From contig WTXI01000011.1 in the NCBI GenBank assembly GCA_022376515.1, forward strand, positions 434,001-498,000: a stretch of DNA of 64,000 nucleotides, read 5' to 3'. The notes beneath the pieces were generated by a model. That model ran no database searches, was not told the DNA's origin, and was given only the letters and a program-made list of their open reading frames with translations. This document shows positions 42,862-56,444 of this stretch, in pieces. The stretch is from Lactifluus volemus. Taxonomy: Eukaryota; Basidiomycota; Agaricomycetes; Russulales; Russulaceae. Position 1 is the first letter of the stretch; every line of letters begins with the position of its first letter. A program made the position numbers and the translations under genes.

Positions 42862-43050
42862 GGCTTGTACAAGCTTGCACAAGCTTGTACAAGCTTGTAC
42901 AAGCCGTGACAAGCCTGACAAGTTGACAAGTCACAAGCTTGACAAGCAACGTCCAGTTTTTGACAAGTTCAGATAATTTTCATTTGAACCAGACTGACAA
43001 GACTGACAAGTTCCAAGCTGGCAAGCTGACAAGTTGGCAAGGTCAAAACC
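42862..43050. repeat. Left subterminal CAAGCTTGTACAAGC-type repeats
   Basis: Tandem TTGTACAAGC, TTGCACAAGC and GACAAGCTGACAAGT words over about 190 bp. Confidence 0.75.
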
Positions 43051-45547
43051 AAAAAATTGTGGCACTGTTTATTAAATCATTTCTATACTAGGGGTACAAA
43101 AACGAAGCTAATCAGTGCATTCCAGCTCTCTCACCACCAATGATAATCCTGGAATATGTCAACACAGCCTCAGCCCACACCGCCGTCTCACACATGAATG
43201 GTGGGCAGCTTCTCCGCACTCACACCCGCACGCGTTCCCACTCCCCCCATTCTGTCCACAATGAAATGGGCGCGAGCACCCCCCACATTCACATTTGCGT
43301 TCACCGTGCTCTCAGCAGCGCTAGGAGAGAGATTTCAATCATTCCATTAGCGATTCTTACCAAAGGCCATTGTCACAGCTTAGGCCTCCCCCACGGGACA
43401 TGTATCGTCCGTGATCCCGCTTGCGTTCTCGTTCACCGATTCGCCGCAGTCCCTACTCTGTGCATCAATCGTGCCAGTTGATCCAAACAAAGCGCACATA
43501 CCACATCTAGTGCGCCCCATTCACCCACGGCCATGGACGATGGCGTCGAAATGAAGGGAGGCGGCGGCGATACAAGTTGGGGAGGTGGCAGCAACCCAGG
43601 CGGCGGGGCATTGGCCACATCACAACGTGGCGTCGAGAACTTGCTCACGCTGGAGAGCGACGCGTCGTGTGAGTTCAGGAGCCTCAACATCTGGCTCGAA
43701 GAAACCGTGCGTTTGGGCTTGCCTCCTGTCCCACATATTTAGTTTTTTTTGTCTGTCTTTTTTTTTGGCAACGCTCAGCATTTGACACGAACCAAATATC
43801 AAGTCGTTACATGGCATCCAAGCACACTCCCGGGACTCGTAGGTATGCAGCTAATGCATTTACGACCACCGACGAAGAGGTCGTCTGTTGACGTGGCGGT
43901 GTCAGGCGGGAACGCGTGTGTGGGGGAGTTGCCAGAGGCAGATGAATGGTCAGTAAACAGCCAATGACAATAAAAACTAGATAGAATACCCACTGTAGAA
44001 TAATACCACTCAGGTATGACAAGCTTAAAGAATTTCACTAGCGCGGGGATATGAGGGTTGAAACTAGGCAGTCATGCGGACGAAATAAGTGAGGGAAAAA
44101 AAAATAATTTCAAGTCCGCTCCAAATTCAACCTGACTAATACAAACCTAATAACAAAGGAAGAACTTGTTCGATTTTTTTTGTCCAAGTCGACACTCACT
44201 CGTCTCGTCTCATCTCAGACATATGCCCGGCTTTAAAATGTATCTTGACAACATTCTCATCTGCAAATGTGACCAGGTAGAGCCCAATGCTCCTTTCATT
44301 TCTGCTTCATTCCAATTCGCCACCCATCCAGGTATGCAAATGTACCGTTTGTCTCTTTTTTTTTCTCATACCCTCTCCTCCCTAGGTGGCAGCTCCCCTC
44401 CTCCCTCTGTCCTCACATAATTCTCAAAGGAGACTTGTGACTCTTGAGCATTGTGACTTGCTACATATCAATGGGCTTGTAGCAGGATGACCTCAGCCAT
44501 CACAGACCCGCTTAAGTATCGTCCTAGGCTTGCACCCCAAGCTCTCCCACGAAACGTCTTGCTATCCATGTAAATGTGTTCTCTTTATTCTTTTTGAGAG
44601 AGGATTCCGCCTTCGTGCTGTCATCGCGCAGCCGCCCAAGTGTCGTGCACCCGGATTGCACCTCGAACATCTGTCCTGGAAGTCTCGCCACTGTTACCTC
44701 TTTCCTCTCCTCCTCTTTGCCAAGTCCCAATTCAAACCTTGCTTGACATTAATGCTATCTTTATCTTGATTGAGTGAGTTTTTTTTTCTTTTATTTTGGC
44801 GTCAATTGAGGTCGCAAAGCTCCCGAATCTCGACACCCACGGAGTACCCGGTTCTGGCGCTTTCGTGAGTCCCCGTTTCATCACATCAACATCTGCTCTT
44901 CAGCTTAGAATTACCAGAATCAGACCACAAAGAATATTGCCCGCTACACTCAGGTCAATCGCTACACAATAGCTCGCTCGAAGCCCACGAGTGCGGAGAT
45001 TCAGTCGGTCTCTTGTCTTCACCTTCGTCACAGCCAGGTCCGAGAGCCTCCCTTCTCAACTCACGGAACTGCAGTGCGGCTTCGCTCGCTAGGATCAGCG
45101 GCGCATTCAGATCTCACTCACTCTCGTGGCACACTTTGATGCAATTCGCACGTCTCGGCGGCTAGCGTGTCGCTCGCGCCGAGCTGCACGCGTGCACAGA
45201 GCTTCACACACAGTATCGGTAGCGCATCGCGATCCAGCATCGAACTTTTACTAGGGCGCACGCCCAGTTCTCCCGGCGCGGTTCGGTTGTCTGGTGGGAA
45301 TCGTCGGAGGCATCAGCGAGCGAGTGGGCGCTGAGTAATTCTGAAAATCATACTTTTTTTTGGCGTGCTAGGGGTCGGTGCTGGTGGGTGGGTCGTTGAG
45401 ATGAACTGGTGGTGCGAGCGCGCGTACGCCCGAGAGTGATGCGGGGCGGTCATCGGTATCATTCCTCTCTGTCCTGACGTTTACCAAAATAGTCTCAACG
45501 GTCTCCACCTCCTTCCCCCCTTGGTCACTCCACAAACGACAACAACC
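43051..45547. other. Interior of the second element without a recognised gene
   Basis: Contains a Gly-rich frame after an ATG at 43533 (MDDGVEMKGGGGD), possible splice signals near 43704-43780, and mixed GC-rich sequence. I recognise no family. Some or all may be captured exons. Confidence 0.35.
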
Positions 45548-45749
45548 CCCTCGAACTCCTCAATGTCGTCCTCGTAGCGTCCGTCGATGGCAAGTTTCAT
45601 GCCCTCAACTGTTTGACCGGTGCCAAACTCTGGTCCATGCCCTCTTCGCCCCCGCCTTCCTCGGCCCCCCACGGCTCGGCGGCTGCGCAGTCCGTCTCGT
45701 CCATCCTCGAGCCTCTCGTTTCCACCAAGCACCTCGATTTTAGTACCAG
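45548..45749 (+). pseudogene. Fragment resembling the luminal beta-propeller N terminus of IRE1
   Basis: Frame PLELLNVVLVASVDGKFHAL, then NCLTGAKLWSM, then a Ser/Pro/Ala run and LEPLVSTKHLDFST before a GTGGGT donor. The ASVDGKFHALN...TGAKLWSM pattern is a PQQ-like repeat typical of the IRE1 stress-sensor luminal domain (family knowledge, moderate certainty). No kinase or RNase part is present. Located inside the transposon, so read as a captured exon. Confidence 0.5.
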
Positions 45750-46186
45750 GTGGGTCGGGCACTTGATGTGGGGGAATTTCGCACCCGCTTCCCCGGATAA
45801 TTGGTTGTGTGCCATGTATTTTGAATGATGGGGTTCCGCCGAAAGGGAACACATCAAGTCATGAGGTATGAAGCGGCGGAGTCTTCTATCGTCCCATGTA
45901 CTATCTAACGTTCCGTTTGATTTCATCGCTGCGCCTGCATTTCGTCCCGCAAGTAGTAGTTCTGCCCCTGCGTATGTCCCGCACCAGCCCACCAAATGGC
46001 GTGGTAGTGCCTGCACCATCTTCTTTCGTTCGTGGAGGCCAGTTGTGAGATGGCACAAGTACACTGTATACAGCTGCCATATGACCCCAACAGCGTGACT
46101 CACTTCACATTGTAAAAACATCTCGTTTGTCACTATATTCGAGCACGCATGTGCAACTAGTACAGTAGTTAAAATACATTTTTCGT
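45750..46186. other. Interior of the second element, right part
   Basis: Short unassigned frames only. Nothing recognised before the right subterminal repeats. Confidence 0.35.
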
Positions 46187-46270
46187 AACTTGTCAACTTG
46201 TCAAGCTTGTTGAGCTTGTCGGGTCTTGTCAGCTTGTTGACAAGCAAGAAAAGCCCTGACAAGCTCGAAA
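46187..46270. repeat. Right subterminal repeats of the second element
   Basis: AACTTGTCAACTTGTCAAGC, TTGTTGAGCTTGTCGGG and GTTGACAAGCAAG words, inverted relative to the left block. Confidence 0.7.
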
Positions 46271-46304
46271 AGTCGGCAAGAAAATTGTGATCTTGCTGAT
46301 GATG

Positions 46305-46665
46305 TCGACCAGCAAGGTAAGAGAGCGTCAGCAAAATCTAATGCGCGGAAAAAAAACCATTAAAGGACAGGGGAACATGACGTACGATGCCAGCTTGATA
46401 GGTGGAGTGGTTGACGAGATCCCAGGACACGATCACGACAGCAGGATTGATACAGGAATGAATGAATGTCCATCAATTGGGAAAGATGGCGAGTCCCGGC
46501 TTACCTGTGCTTGCTATTGGACTCGTCAGCAGGCGGCCACGACGCAGCATGTGTGAATGAAGCCTGCTGGCTATGCTGGACCCCTACCTTGCTATCTAGC
46601 ATACCATGGTTGATGTACCACTAAAAACCTGCAGAGTTTGGCTTATCACAAGTAGGCAACGTCTG
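46305..46665. other. Spacer between the second element and the SDR remnant
   Basis: 360 bp with no supported feature. Confidence 0.3.
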
Positions 46666-47773
46666 CCATCCCTTTGCGCGTGGATCTCTTACCACCCCCT
46701 CACCTCAGGAGCCACGTCTGGCCTTGGCTTGGCGTTTCACTCGGAACGTTATCGCTCGTGGAGATAATGTCATCGCGACAGAGCGGTCTGCTTCATGATT
46801 GAATGACCTCTTGTCGGACTCGTCGATCGACCTACGCGTCTTGGCTCTCGACGTGACAGCTCCTATCTCAGACATTAAGCGACAGGTAGATTTTGCAATC
46901 CATGTCTGGGGACGTATAGACGTCCTCGTTAACAACGCCGGGATTGCCACTTTTGGCGCAATTGAGGAGGTCGGGTTCGTGCGATCAATCCATCAGCTTT
47001 ACCGGTCGTCGCAAAGAAGTAACACAGTTGGTTTGCAGGGCCCAGGCGATGATGGATGTGATGTAAGTCAAATTTTTCGGTGTCGTGAATGTAACGAATA
47101 CTGTCCTCCCTCACATGCGTCACCACCGTGAGGGTCTCATCGTGTTCATTGGAAGCCGTTCCGTCCTCCGTAGTCAGACCATAGTAAGTACGACGCGCAC
47201 ATCTAGTTTTGTCATCTCATTTGCTAATCTTAACGACATTAGGGCATCGGTTTGTAATCTGTTTCTACCTATCGGTTCCTGTAATCGACTAACCCTCCCT
47301 TGTGGACCTCAGGACCTTACTCAGTGTCGAAAGCTGCTGTCCACGGTGAGCCTCTCGCTCCTTGCGTGATGGAATCGTGCTGACCCAGACGGTTGCCACC
47401 CAGCCTACGCAGAGGCGCTCTCAGCTGAGATGGTTTCTTTCGGTGTCAAGGTACTGATCGTGGTACCGGGCACCTTTGACACCAAGATCAATGCGCAGCA
47501 GCGTATCGGTACACCGCTACCGGGATACGAGCCAGCTCATGCACACATGGATGCCTTGGTCAAGAATCTCGCCAATTCTCCCAAAGGTGACCCTGCGTTG
47601 GGCTTGTAGACATCATACGTGGTGAGGGCCGTGCAGCAGGCCGCAAGTCATTCCCACTCTGGCTCTTCCTTGGTGAGGACTGCATGCATGATGTACGTAC
47701 TCGCCTAGGCCAGATCGGATCCACTATGGAGGCGATGGGCACGGGACTAGGCCCTCTACCAGCTGTATCATGA
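46666..47773 (+). pseudogene. Short-chain dehydrogenase/reductase remnant with several lesions
   Basis: NAD(P)-dependent SDR family. Cofactor motif SGATSGLGLAF, then RGDNVIATERSAS, LALDVTAPISDIKRQVDFAI, GRIDVLVNNAGIATFGAI, FFGVVNVTNTVLPHMR, the catalytic Tyr-Lys in GPYSVSKAAVHA, and PGTFDTKINAQQRIG. The tail GEGRAAGRKSFPLWLFLGED ends at TGA 47771-47773. Lesions: a frame change at ~46730-46745, an in-frame TGA at ~46797, a TAA in MDVM-TAA-VKFF near 47064, and a missing base at 47605-47612. No clear start codon. More damaged than the cluster genes, so a genuine pseudogene is likely. It lies next to the repeat-rich region. Confidence 0.75.
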
Positions 47774-48078
47774 ATGAGGACTCGCGTACGCCAGTTAAAT
47801 TATCATCAGGAGGAACTTATTCATATTCATCTACTTGCTCCCGTGTCGCTTCATTCGTGAATTCATATAACTTTTTTTGAGCTGCCTTGACGAACGGGAA
47901 AACTAACTATGTACGTACAACAAACCCGTGGAGGAATATTATAGTGAAGCTCCAACCGCCAAAAGTGTGATAGTTGTTGGTTACATTGCCAAATCTCCCG
48001 GAGCCTGTCCGTATGTATACTGCGTATCGTGACATTATGCGCGCTATCCCCATGCTAGGTCTCGATGACTGCGCGCAA
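47774..48078. other. Convergent spacer between the SDR remnant and UBC13
   Basis: About 305 bp. Terminator functions presumed, nothing distinctive. Confidence 0.3.
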
Positions 48079-48811
48079 TTAGGTCGCATACTGCTCCGTC
48101 CATTCCTTGCTAACCTGCCGCGCGCCAGCCTCATCCTCCTTGTAGTGCTTCGCTACGTCTGCTGCGAGTGGATCGTCAGGGTTGGGAGAGCTGAGAAGCG
48201 CCTGTATAGACAGGAGGACAGTGCGGATCTGTAGTGCTGGAGACCATTTGTCTAGATATTACGGTCACTATAAAGGAACACTGATTTTGAAAATAAATAC
48301 GAGCGCTTGCCTTTCAAGATATCCAGACAAATCCGACCAAGCTTGTCTGAGCAGGTGATGAATATCGTTTCGAATAACCCAGAGAAAGAAGACCGCACGC
48401 ACCGATATTGGGGTGATATATTTTGGTAAGAAAACGTACTTTGGGCGGTGCCATTGGATACTCTTCAGGAAGGAATAGTTCAAGTCTGAAAACACCATCT
48501 GCACGTAGATCAGTAACCATGGAAGCCTGTGCAGAATCAATAAACGTACTTTGGAACGGACTGCCGTCCGGGCCTTGGATAGTCACATCAAAGTACCTGA
48601 GGTTGTCCTCATGTGGAGCAGCGGAAATTCCAGGTGCCGGGTCCGCCACAAGGCGCTCTGTTTCCTGTAGTGGGCGAAGGGGTCTAAGGAGGAGGAGGAG
48701 AAAGAAGGAGGCGTATGTTAGAATCACACACTTTGATTATCCGCTGGAAAGGTGCGTGATGAATGTCGATAGGTTATGAAATTAAAAAAGACAGACCTTT
48801 GGGAGGGCCAT
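48079..48811 (-). CDS. ubc13: Ubiquitin-conjugating enzyme E2, UBC13/UBE2N type
   Basis: E2 that, with an Mms2-type partner, builds K63-linked ubiquitin chains for DNA damage tolerance (family knowledge). Start ATG at 48811 (MALPK), split by two early introns so that MALPK, RIIK and [20 protein letters not shown] join exactly as in UBC13. Then [33 protein letters not shown], the active-site Cys in GRICLDIL, and [17 protein letters not shown]. The end is KEWTEQYAT with TAA at 48079-48081. One intron (48252-48310) uses a GC donor. The gene is intact and head to head with elongin C across 125 bp. Confidence 0.93.
48252..48310 (-). other. GC-AG intron in UBC13
   Basis: Donor GCAAGC, acceptor ATCTAG, 59 bp. 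Excision joins CLDILK to [10 protein letters not shown], a junction fixed by strong family conservation, so the GC donor is well supported. Confidence 0.8.
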
Positions 48812-48936
48812 AAGGGTGAGGAGAAGTCTAAAGATAACGAAGACAGCGACGAGTCGGAATGACCGAGGAATGGGTAGATCTCTTCGGCTATTCCCGTTTG
48901 ATTTATACGATTATGTCATACACGCGTCTTTCAATC
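48812..48936. promoter_or_regulatory. Bidirectional promoter between UBC13 and elongin C
   Basis: Only 125 bp separates the two divergent start codons, so both promoters must overlap here. Confidence 0.6.
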
Positions 48937-49485
48937 ATGTCGTCCACTCAACAACCTGATGATTGGATTCGTGTAACAAGTAGGGACGGCTTTTCTTTCA
49001 TTGTCAAACGAAATGTCGTTCTTCGTAGTGGAACACTTAGAAACATGCTTGATGAACGTCGTACGTCTCACTCTTACCACTCTCACCCTTTATGCTCACG
49101 CGACCCTTTCCCTTCTCAGACAGTTTCGCAGAGGCCGTGCAAAAAGTCTGTCGTGTAGACGAGAGGTACCTATCATATCTTACAGACCATCCTAGTTCTT
49201 ACCTTCCTGACATCGCAGGGCTGCCGTGACAGAGAAATTCGTAGAATATCTTGCCTACAAGGCGACGTACGATAACGCTCCTCCGAATGAGGACATCCCT
49301 GACTTCATTGAGCGTATCGACCCCGAAATAGCCTTGGAGCTGTACGTGCAACCTTTAAAGTCCGAGTCGTTCCCGTATATCCGAACTGACATCTTCTCTA
49401 GCCTAGCTGCCGCCGACTATCTCGAGGGTGCGTATCGAATGTTCATTTTAAGATTGGCCGCTCTTACTCCTGTCATTCAGTTTGA
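48937..49485 (+). CDS. Elongin C (SKP1-fold subunit)
   Basis: Adaptor that bridges BC-box proteins to cullin E3 ligases and forms the elongin complex in the nucleus. Start ATG 48937 (MSSTQQPDDWIRVTSRDG), then FIVKRNVVLRSGTLRNML, FAEAVQKVCRVDERAAV, KFVEYLAYKATYDNAPP, IPDFIERIDPEIALELL and AAADYLEV with TGA at 49483-49485. Four introns, including a last one splitting the final Val codon. Length (~115 residues) matches the family. No lesion. Confidence 0.9.
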
Positions 49486-50209
49486 CCCTTTTGACATCAT
49501 GGGTGGTTTCTGGGGCATGTCGCGCTGGATGGAGATCACAGTCACAAATTATTTACTTCGCTCTCCATTCATTTTAGACTGGTTTCTGACTCGAGGGATG
49601 GGACCCTGCTCGCACCGTTGTTGTGCTTGATTTGCAATGTGTTGCATCTTATGTCTCCGCGATGCATTGCAGATCAGCTATACCACCAGTGGGAGCAGCT
49701 TTAGAGCAGAGGAACCCATCAACTCAACTACCTACGAGACTGATGTTAGGTTGATGCATAGCTGTAAGTATGCAGTTATAACATCTCATTTCATTTTCAC
49801 TGGACACGCATAGCCGCATGCATAGCCGAGAGACTTTAGTTAAACGATTAGAATGAGCAGGCTGGCGTATCGTGTGATCATGCGATCATCGAACGATTTG
49901 AGCTATTGCGGCGGATAAGTCGTGGCAAGCAAGACGGCCTGGTACTCAGAAGCTCTGTGCTTCGAAAAGCAATTATACAAAGACCGTAGCAGCTAGGAGG
50001 AGCCTCGCGTCATTACAATTGAGGCGAGCGGCCGAACGCCCTCAGAGCCTGACTGGGAGAACCAGACTATCAGTACTAGTACCGTCCCGAAATAACTCAA
50101 AGGTGGAATACGGATCCTTGATATTACTAGCTTGATCCAAGAGTACAAAATACAAAAACAGATTGTGCATCAGGGAATGACAAGTACAACATGCATCGCA
50201 TCGCTCGTC
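49486..50209. other. Convergent intergenic region (elongin C / calcineurin A)
   Basis: About 720 bp of 3' flanks. No supported feature. Confidence 0.35.
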
Positions 50210-52654
50210 CTATGCCGTTTCGTGACGTTTCGGAGCAGGTGGTCGATCAGTGGCACGGCGACCATAAGCAAGTCGATCTGCCATACGCTCAACGAAGCCG
50301 GAGTTCCCGTCCTCGTCCATCGGGATTGGACTAGGCCATGCTCCAGGAACGCCCGTGCTGGGACCTGCTGCCGCTGGCGAGACCTCAGGTGTTGTAGCAT
50401 CGCCCTCGGCCGTCGGGCTGCTATTGCCACTGCCCCACCCACGCTGCATATGCCCCGTATGGGTCTGTCGCATCGACGGGACAGGAACGAAGGGGAACGA
50501 CGTCGGCAAGTGAAACTCGGGTAATCGCTCGTTGGCAATGTCAAGGCGCCGTCTACGGCGCTCGTAAGTTGGATGAGAAAAAGGAAACAATAACCTGATA
50601 CTCACGCATCGTCAAAGCTATGGATGTACCGCCGGATCTGGTTGCCTTGCACCCCCAGTGCGTCCATTCCATTACGGGGGGCGCCATGTACATCGTCCAT
50701 CCCGGCAGCTGGGCTGAGCTCCGACGCGTTCTCAGACTCCTCACTATACGGGCTGTGTGTGAGTATAGATCCGCACGTGTGATACTGCGAACATACCGTA
50801 GTTGCTGGAACATGCGCTGGATACGTCCAACAGCAAGAATCTTGTTCTTGATATCTTGGCGTCTTGTAGATAGATCGTTCGGCGCTGCTTGATCCATAAG
50901 AGCACGCTGTGCATCATCATCGGAAGACGAGAACTCTTCCTCGAGCTCCTCTTGTGAACATACAGACAGCACCGCAAGCAACATTTCGATGACTGTTGAT
51001 AAAACATAAGTAATCCCCTCGCATGAAGCAAGGGAATACGTGCTTTTCGCCCCGACGAACGGAAGGCTCCACGTGAAGGCATCCATGAAGTTGGGTAACC
51101 AATATGGATGTGGGCGTGCATGATACTGGCGGATCGTGATGCTCTTGTTCGCATATTTGAGCACAGCACCTCGATTGTGATAGACATCGAGGTAATTCGG
51201 TGCCGAGAACACAGTGATAACAGACGGAAATTTCTTTGTTGGCGTCTTACGGAACATGACGTACCTGTTTGACCATCAGCAGATGAAATCGAATCGGGAG
51301 ACTGTACGTACCCGGCATCCTGGGCCTCGTGTCCGCGGATGACGCCCAACAACTCGTTACGCTCCAGAAACTTTATGACGGCGTCAAATCTACATCTAGC
51401 CATTAGGAAAGTTCGAGCAAAGGAATGACTTTCGCACGTGAAATAAAAAGAGCAGCCGCGGGTACTGTTGTGTCCGAACATCTGACCTGGCGGGACGGGG
51501 GACGGGTGAGGAGAAGGCTCGTTCTCGTGTCCGAAGTTTGGAACTGGGTCGGACCACAGCAAGTCGCATAGTAAACCAAATGACCCAGGCTCTTGGAATC
51601 TGTTGATCTAATAACGCGAGTCAGACACAGTGTCTTTGATTCTCGAGGCGATACGAACCCGATCTACATCCGAGATAGTGTTAAGTTCCGGGGAGATACC
51701 TCCATGGACACAGAAGAATTTGCTATCCAGCAAGCCACAGACGGGTAGTGCGCAGAAAGATTCTATGCACGCATCATATACAGTCTCACTGTACTTATGT
51801 AAACCTGCTCGGACGGTTAGAGTGTTGAGTGTAAACAAAGGAGCAGCGACAGACATTCGCGCTTGAAGGTGAAGTACTCGGTGAGATGTCGACACTCGTG
51901 ATTGCCGCGAATAAGGAACAGGCGATCCGGATACCATAACTTGAGAGAATATAGATAGAGCAAGCACTAGATAGATGTTAATTCCTCATTGCGGTCAAAG
52001 GATTGCGCTACACCTACCTCGATTCCAAAACAGCCTCTGTCAACGTAATCCCCAAGGAATAGGTAGTTTGTGTCAGGCAGCTTTCCACCAACTTCAAATA
52101 TCTTCATGAGATCATACTACGGGATTTACGCCAAAGCGTTTGATGAGCATAGGGGATTTGCAGCGAGCGTTCGCTCACATATTGTCCATGTATATCACCA
52201 ACGACTATGTAAATGTTCTAATCTCAGTGGGCGCATGAAGGTATCGCGAGGATGACATACCGGTCACTGGACCCTTCACTTTCAGCATATTTGGTTCTGT
52301 GGTCAGCATATCCGTACATTGTCGGAGTATCGCCAAAGCCTGGGCCTCGGTCAGGCGACCCTCGTGGATGAAGTGTTCACGCAAGAACTCTGGATTTGGT
52401 TTTTTGCGTCCATGCCGGTCAGTCGTCCAGAACTGCTCATCAGTGGGACGAGATGTCGCAGGCTGACGGACCTGCACAGGGAGAATTACGCTTTGATTAG
52501 TGCAGAGACAGATGTGGCATGGCCGGTGTCAACTACGTACACCTTTTACGTGTCGCTCACAGGTATCTGGGGGTATATCAAACGCTTGGCCGGCTTTATT
52601 CTTATCTTGGATCTGGTTCAATGCGTTTTGAAGGTGAAGTCTGCGGTCTACCAT
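50210..52654 (-). CDS. cna1: Calcineurin catalytic subunit A (Ser/Thr phosphatase 2B)
   Basis: Calcium/calmodulin-activated phosphatase acting on CRZ1-type factors. Start ATG at 52654 ([20 protein letters not shown]). The first splice joins CERHVKG to [15 protein letters not shown]. Metallophosphatase motifs in order: [27 protein letters not shown], and HEAQDAGY with SAPNYLDVY. The calcineurin B-binding helix region follows ([29 protein letters not shown]), then a calmodulin-binding helix ([18 protein letters not shown]) and a long Ser/Pro tail ending at TAG 50210-50212. About ten short introns, all in frame. Intact. Confidence 0.92.
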
Positions 52655-53363
52655 ACTTGGAGCCAATGTTCACAGTGAGGTGTGGTGGAGGTATCTCTGT
52701 TAGAGGCTGGGACGCCCAAGGTCTGTTTGTGCCACACTATCAAAGACAGGAATAGTTGACGCTCACGAGGGGTTGCCAAACGTCACCTCGGCCGATTCTA
52801 GATCCGCCTCGGAAAGTCAAAGCCGTCGGGGTCGGGGTGAGACTGCGGGCCACAGCAGTCGTACGATGTCCCTACTTGGGTGCGATGCAAGGGATTTGGA
52901 ACGGGGAGCACTGGGCTTTGAGGGAGCAAATGTTGTCCTCAACGCTGGTCTTGGTGTTGGCAGCTTGGAGAGTGATATTCAAAAACCAACGTTGGGATGC
53001 GCTGGCGAGCAATCACCGGCCGGTTGTGACAGCTGATGTGGGTGAGAAAGCGCTTGATAGAACTGAATCGAGTATAATAACGTGAACTTTTCGTTGGCGA
53101 GGCGCTTCTTTGTTCCTCGCCAGGGGTCATTATCTATTGATCAGGTTATTCCGATAGAGCTACTATAGTTTTGAACGATAAACACGTTACTAGCGGCGAG
53201 AATGCACGATTTCATCATGTGTAAATCGAACGCAGCATGCCAGCGGTGCACTAACAGTGAGGGGGAAAAGTAAATTTTAAAGAAAAGAAAACCGACTGCA
53301 CAGGGCCGATCAGTTGTGCAATTTATAGTTAGAGCTACTTTATCCGGTCAACTCCCAACGGCC
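52655..53363. promoter_or_regulatory. Region upstream of calcineurin A and downstream of ARG5,6
   Basis: 710 bp. It presumably contains the calcineurin promoter and the ARG5,6 terminator. Short plus-strand frames here are not recognisable. Confidence 0.4.
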
Positions 53364-56303
<2,940 letters not shown>

Positions 56304-56444
56304 GACGGTTTGATGTCAAAGAGGGAAAGATAAGATTAGATAGTTTTTTTGGACACATTCGGAGGTTACCGAAGGGGGAGGGACTCGACCTGCGAGCGAG
56401 GCTATGCCCAGTCATTTTATGTGAATAACTCTCGACGGACCACC

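Larger units (their letters stand above)
42830..46304. mobile_element. Non-autonomous DNA transposon (hAT-like) with captured host sequence
   Basis: Terminal inverted repeats: CATCATCAGGAAGATCACG with TTTTTCTTGTC (42830-42861) on the left and GGCAAGAAAATTGTGATCTT, GCTGATGATG (to 46304) on the right. Both ends continue into subterminal repeats of CAAGCTTG/TTGTCAAGC words (42862-43050 and 46187-46270). No transposase is visible inside. I could not find a matching target duplication. The interior carries an IRE1-like fragment and unassigned GC-rich sequence. Confidence 0.65.

Noticed and set aside
45481..46334. Long minus-strand frame of 245 codons through the second element
   Set aside because: It crosses the subterminal repeats and is antisense to the IRE1-like fragment. 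No motif.
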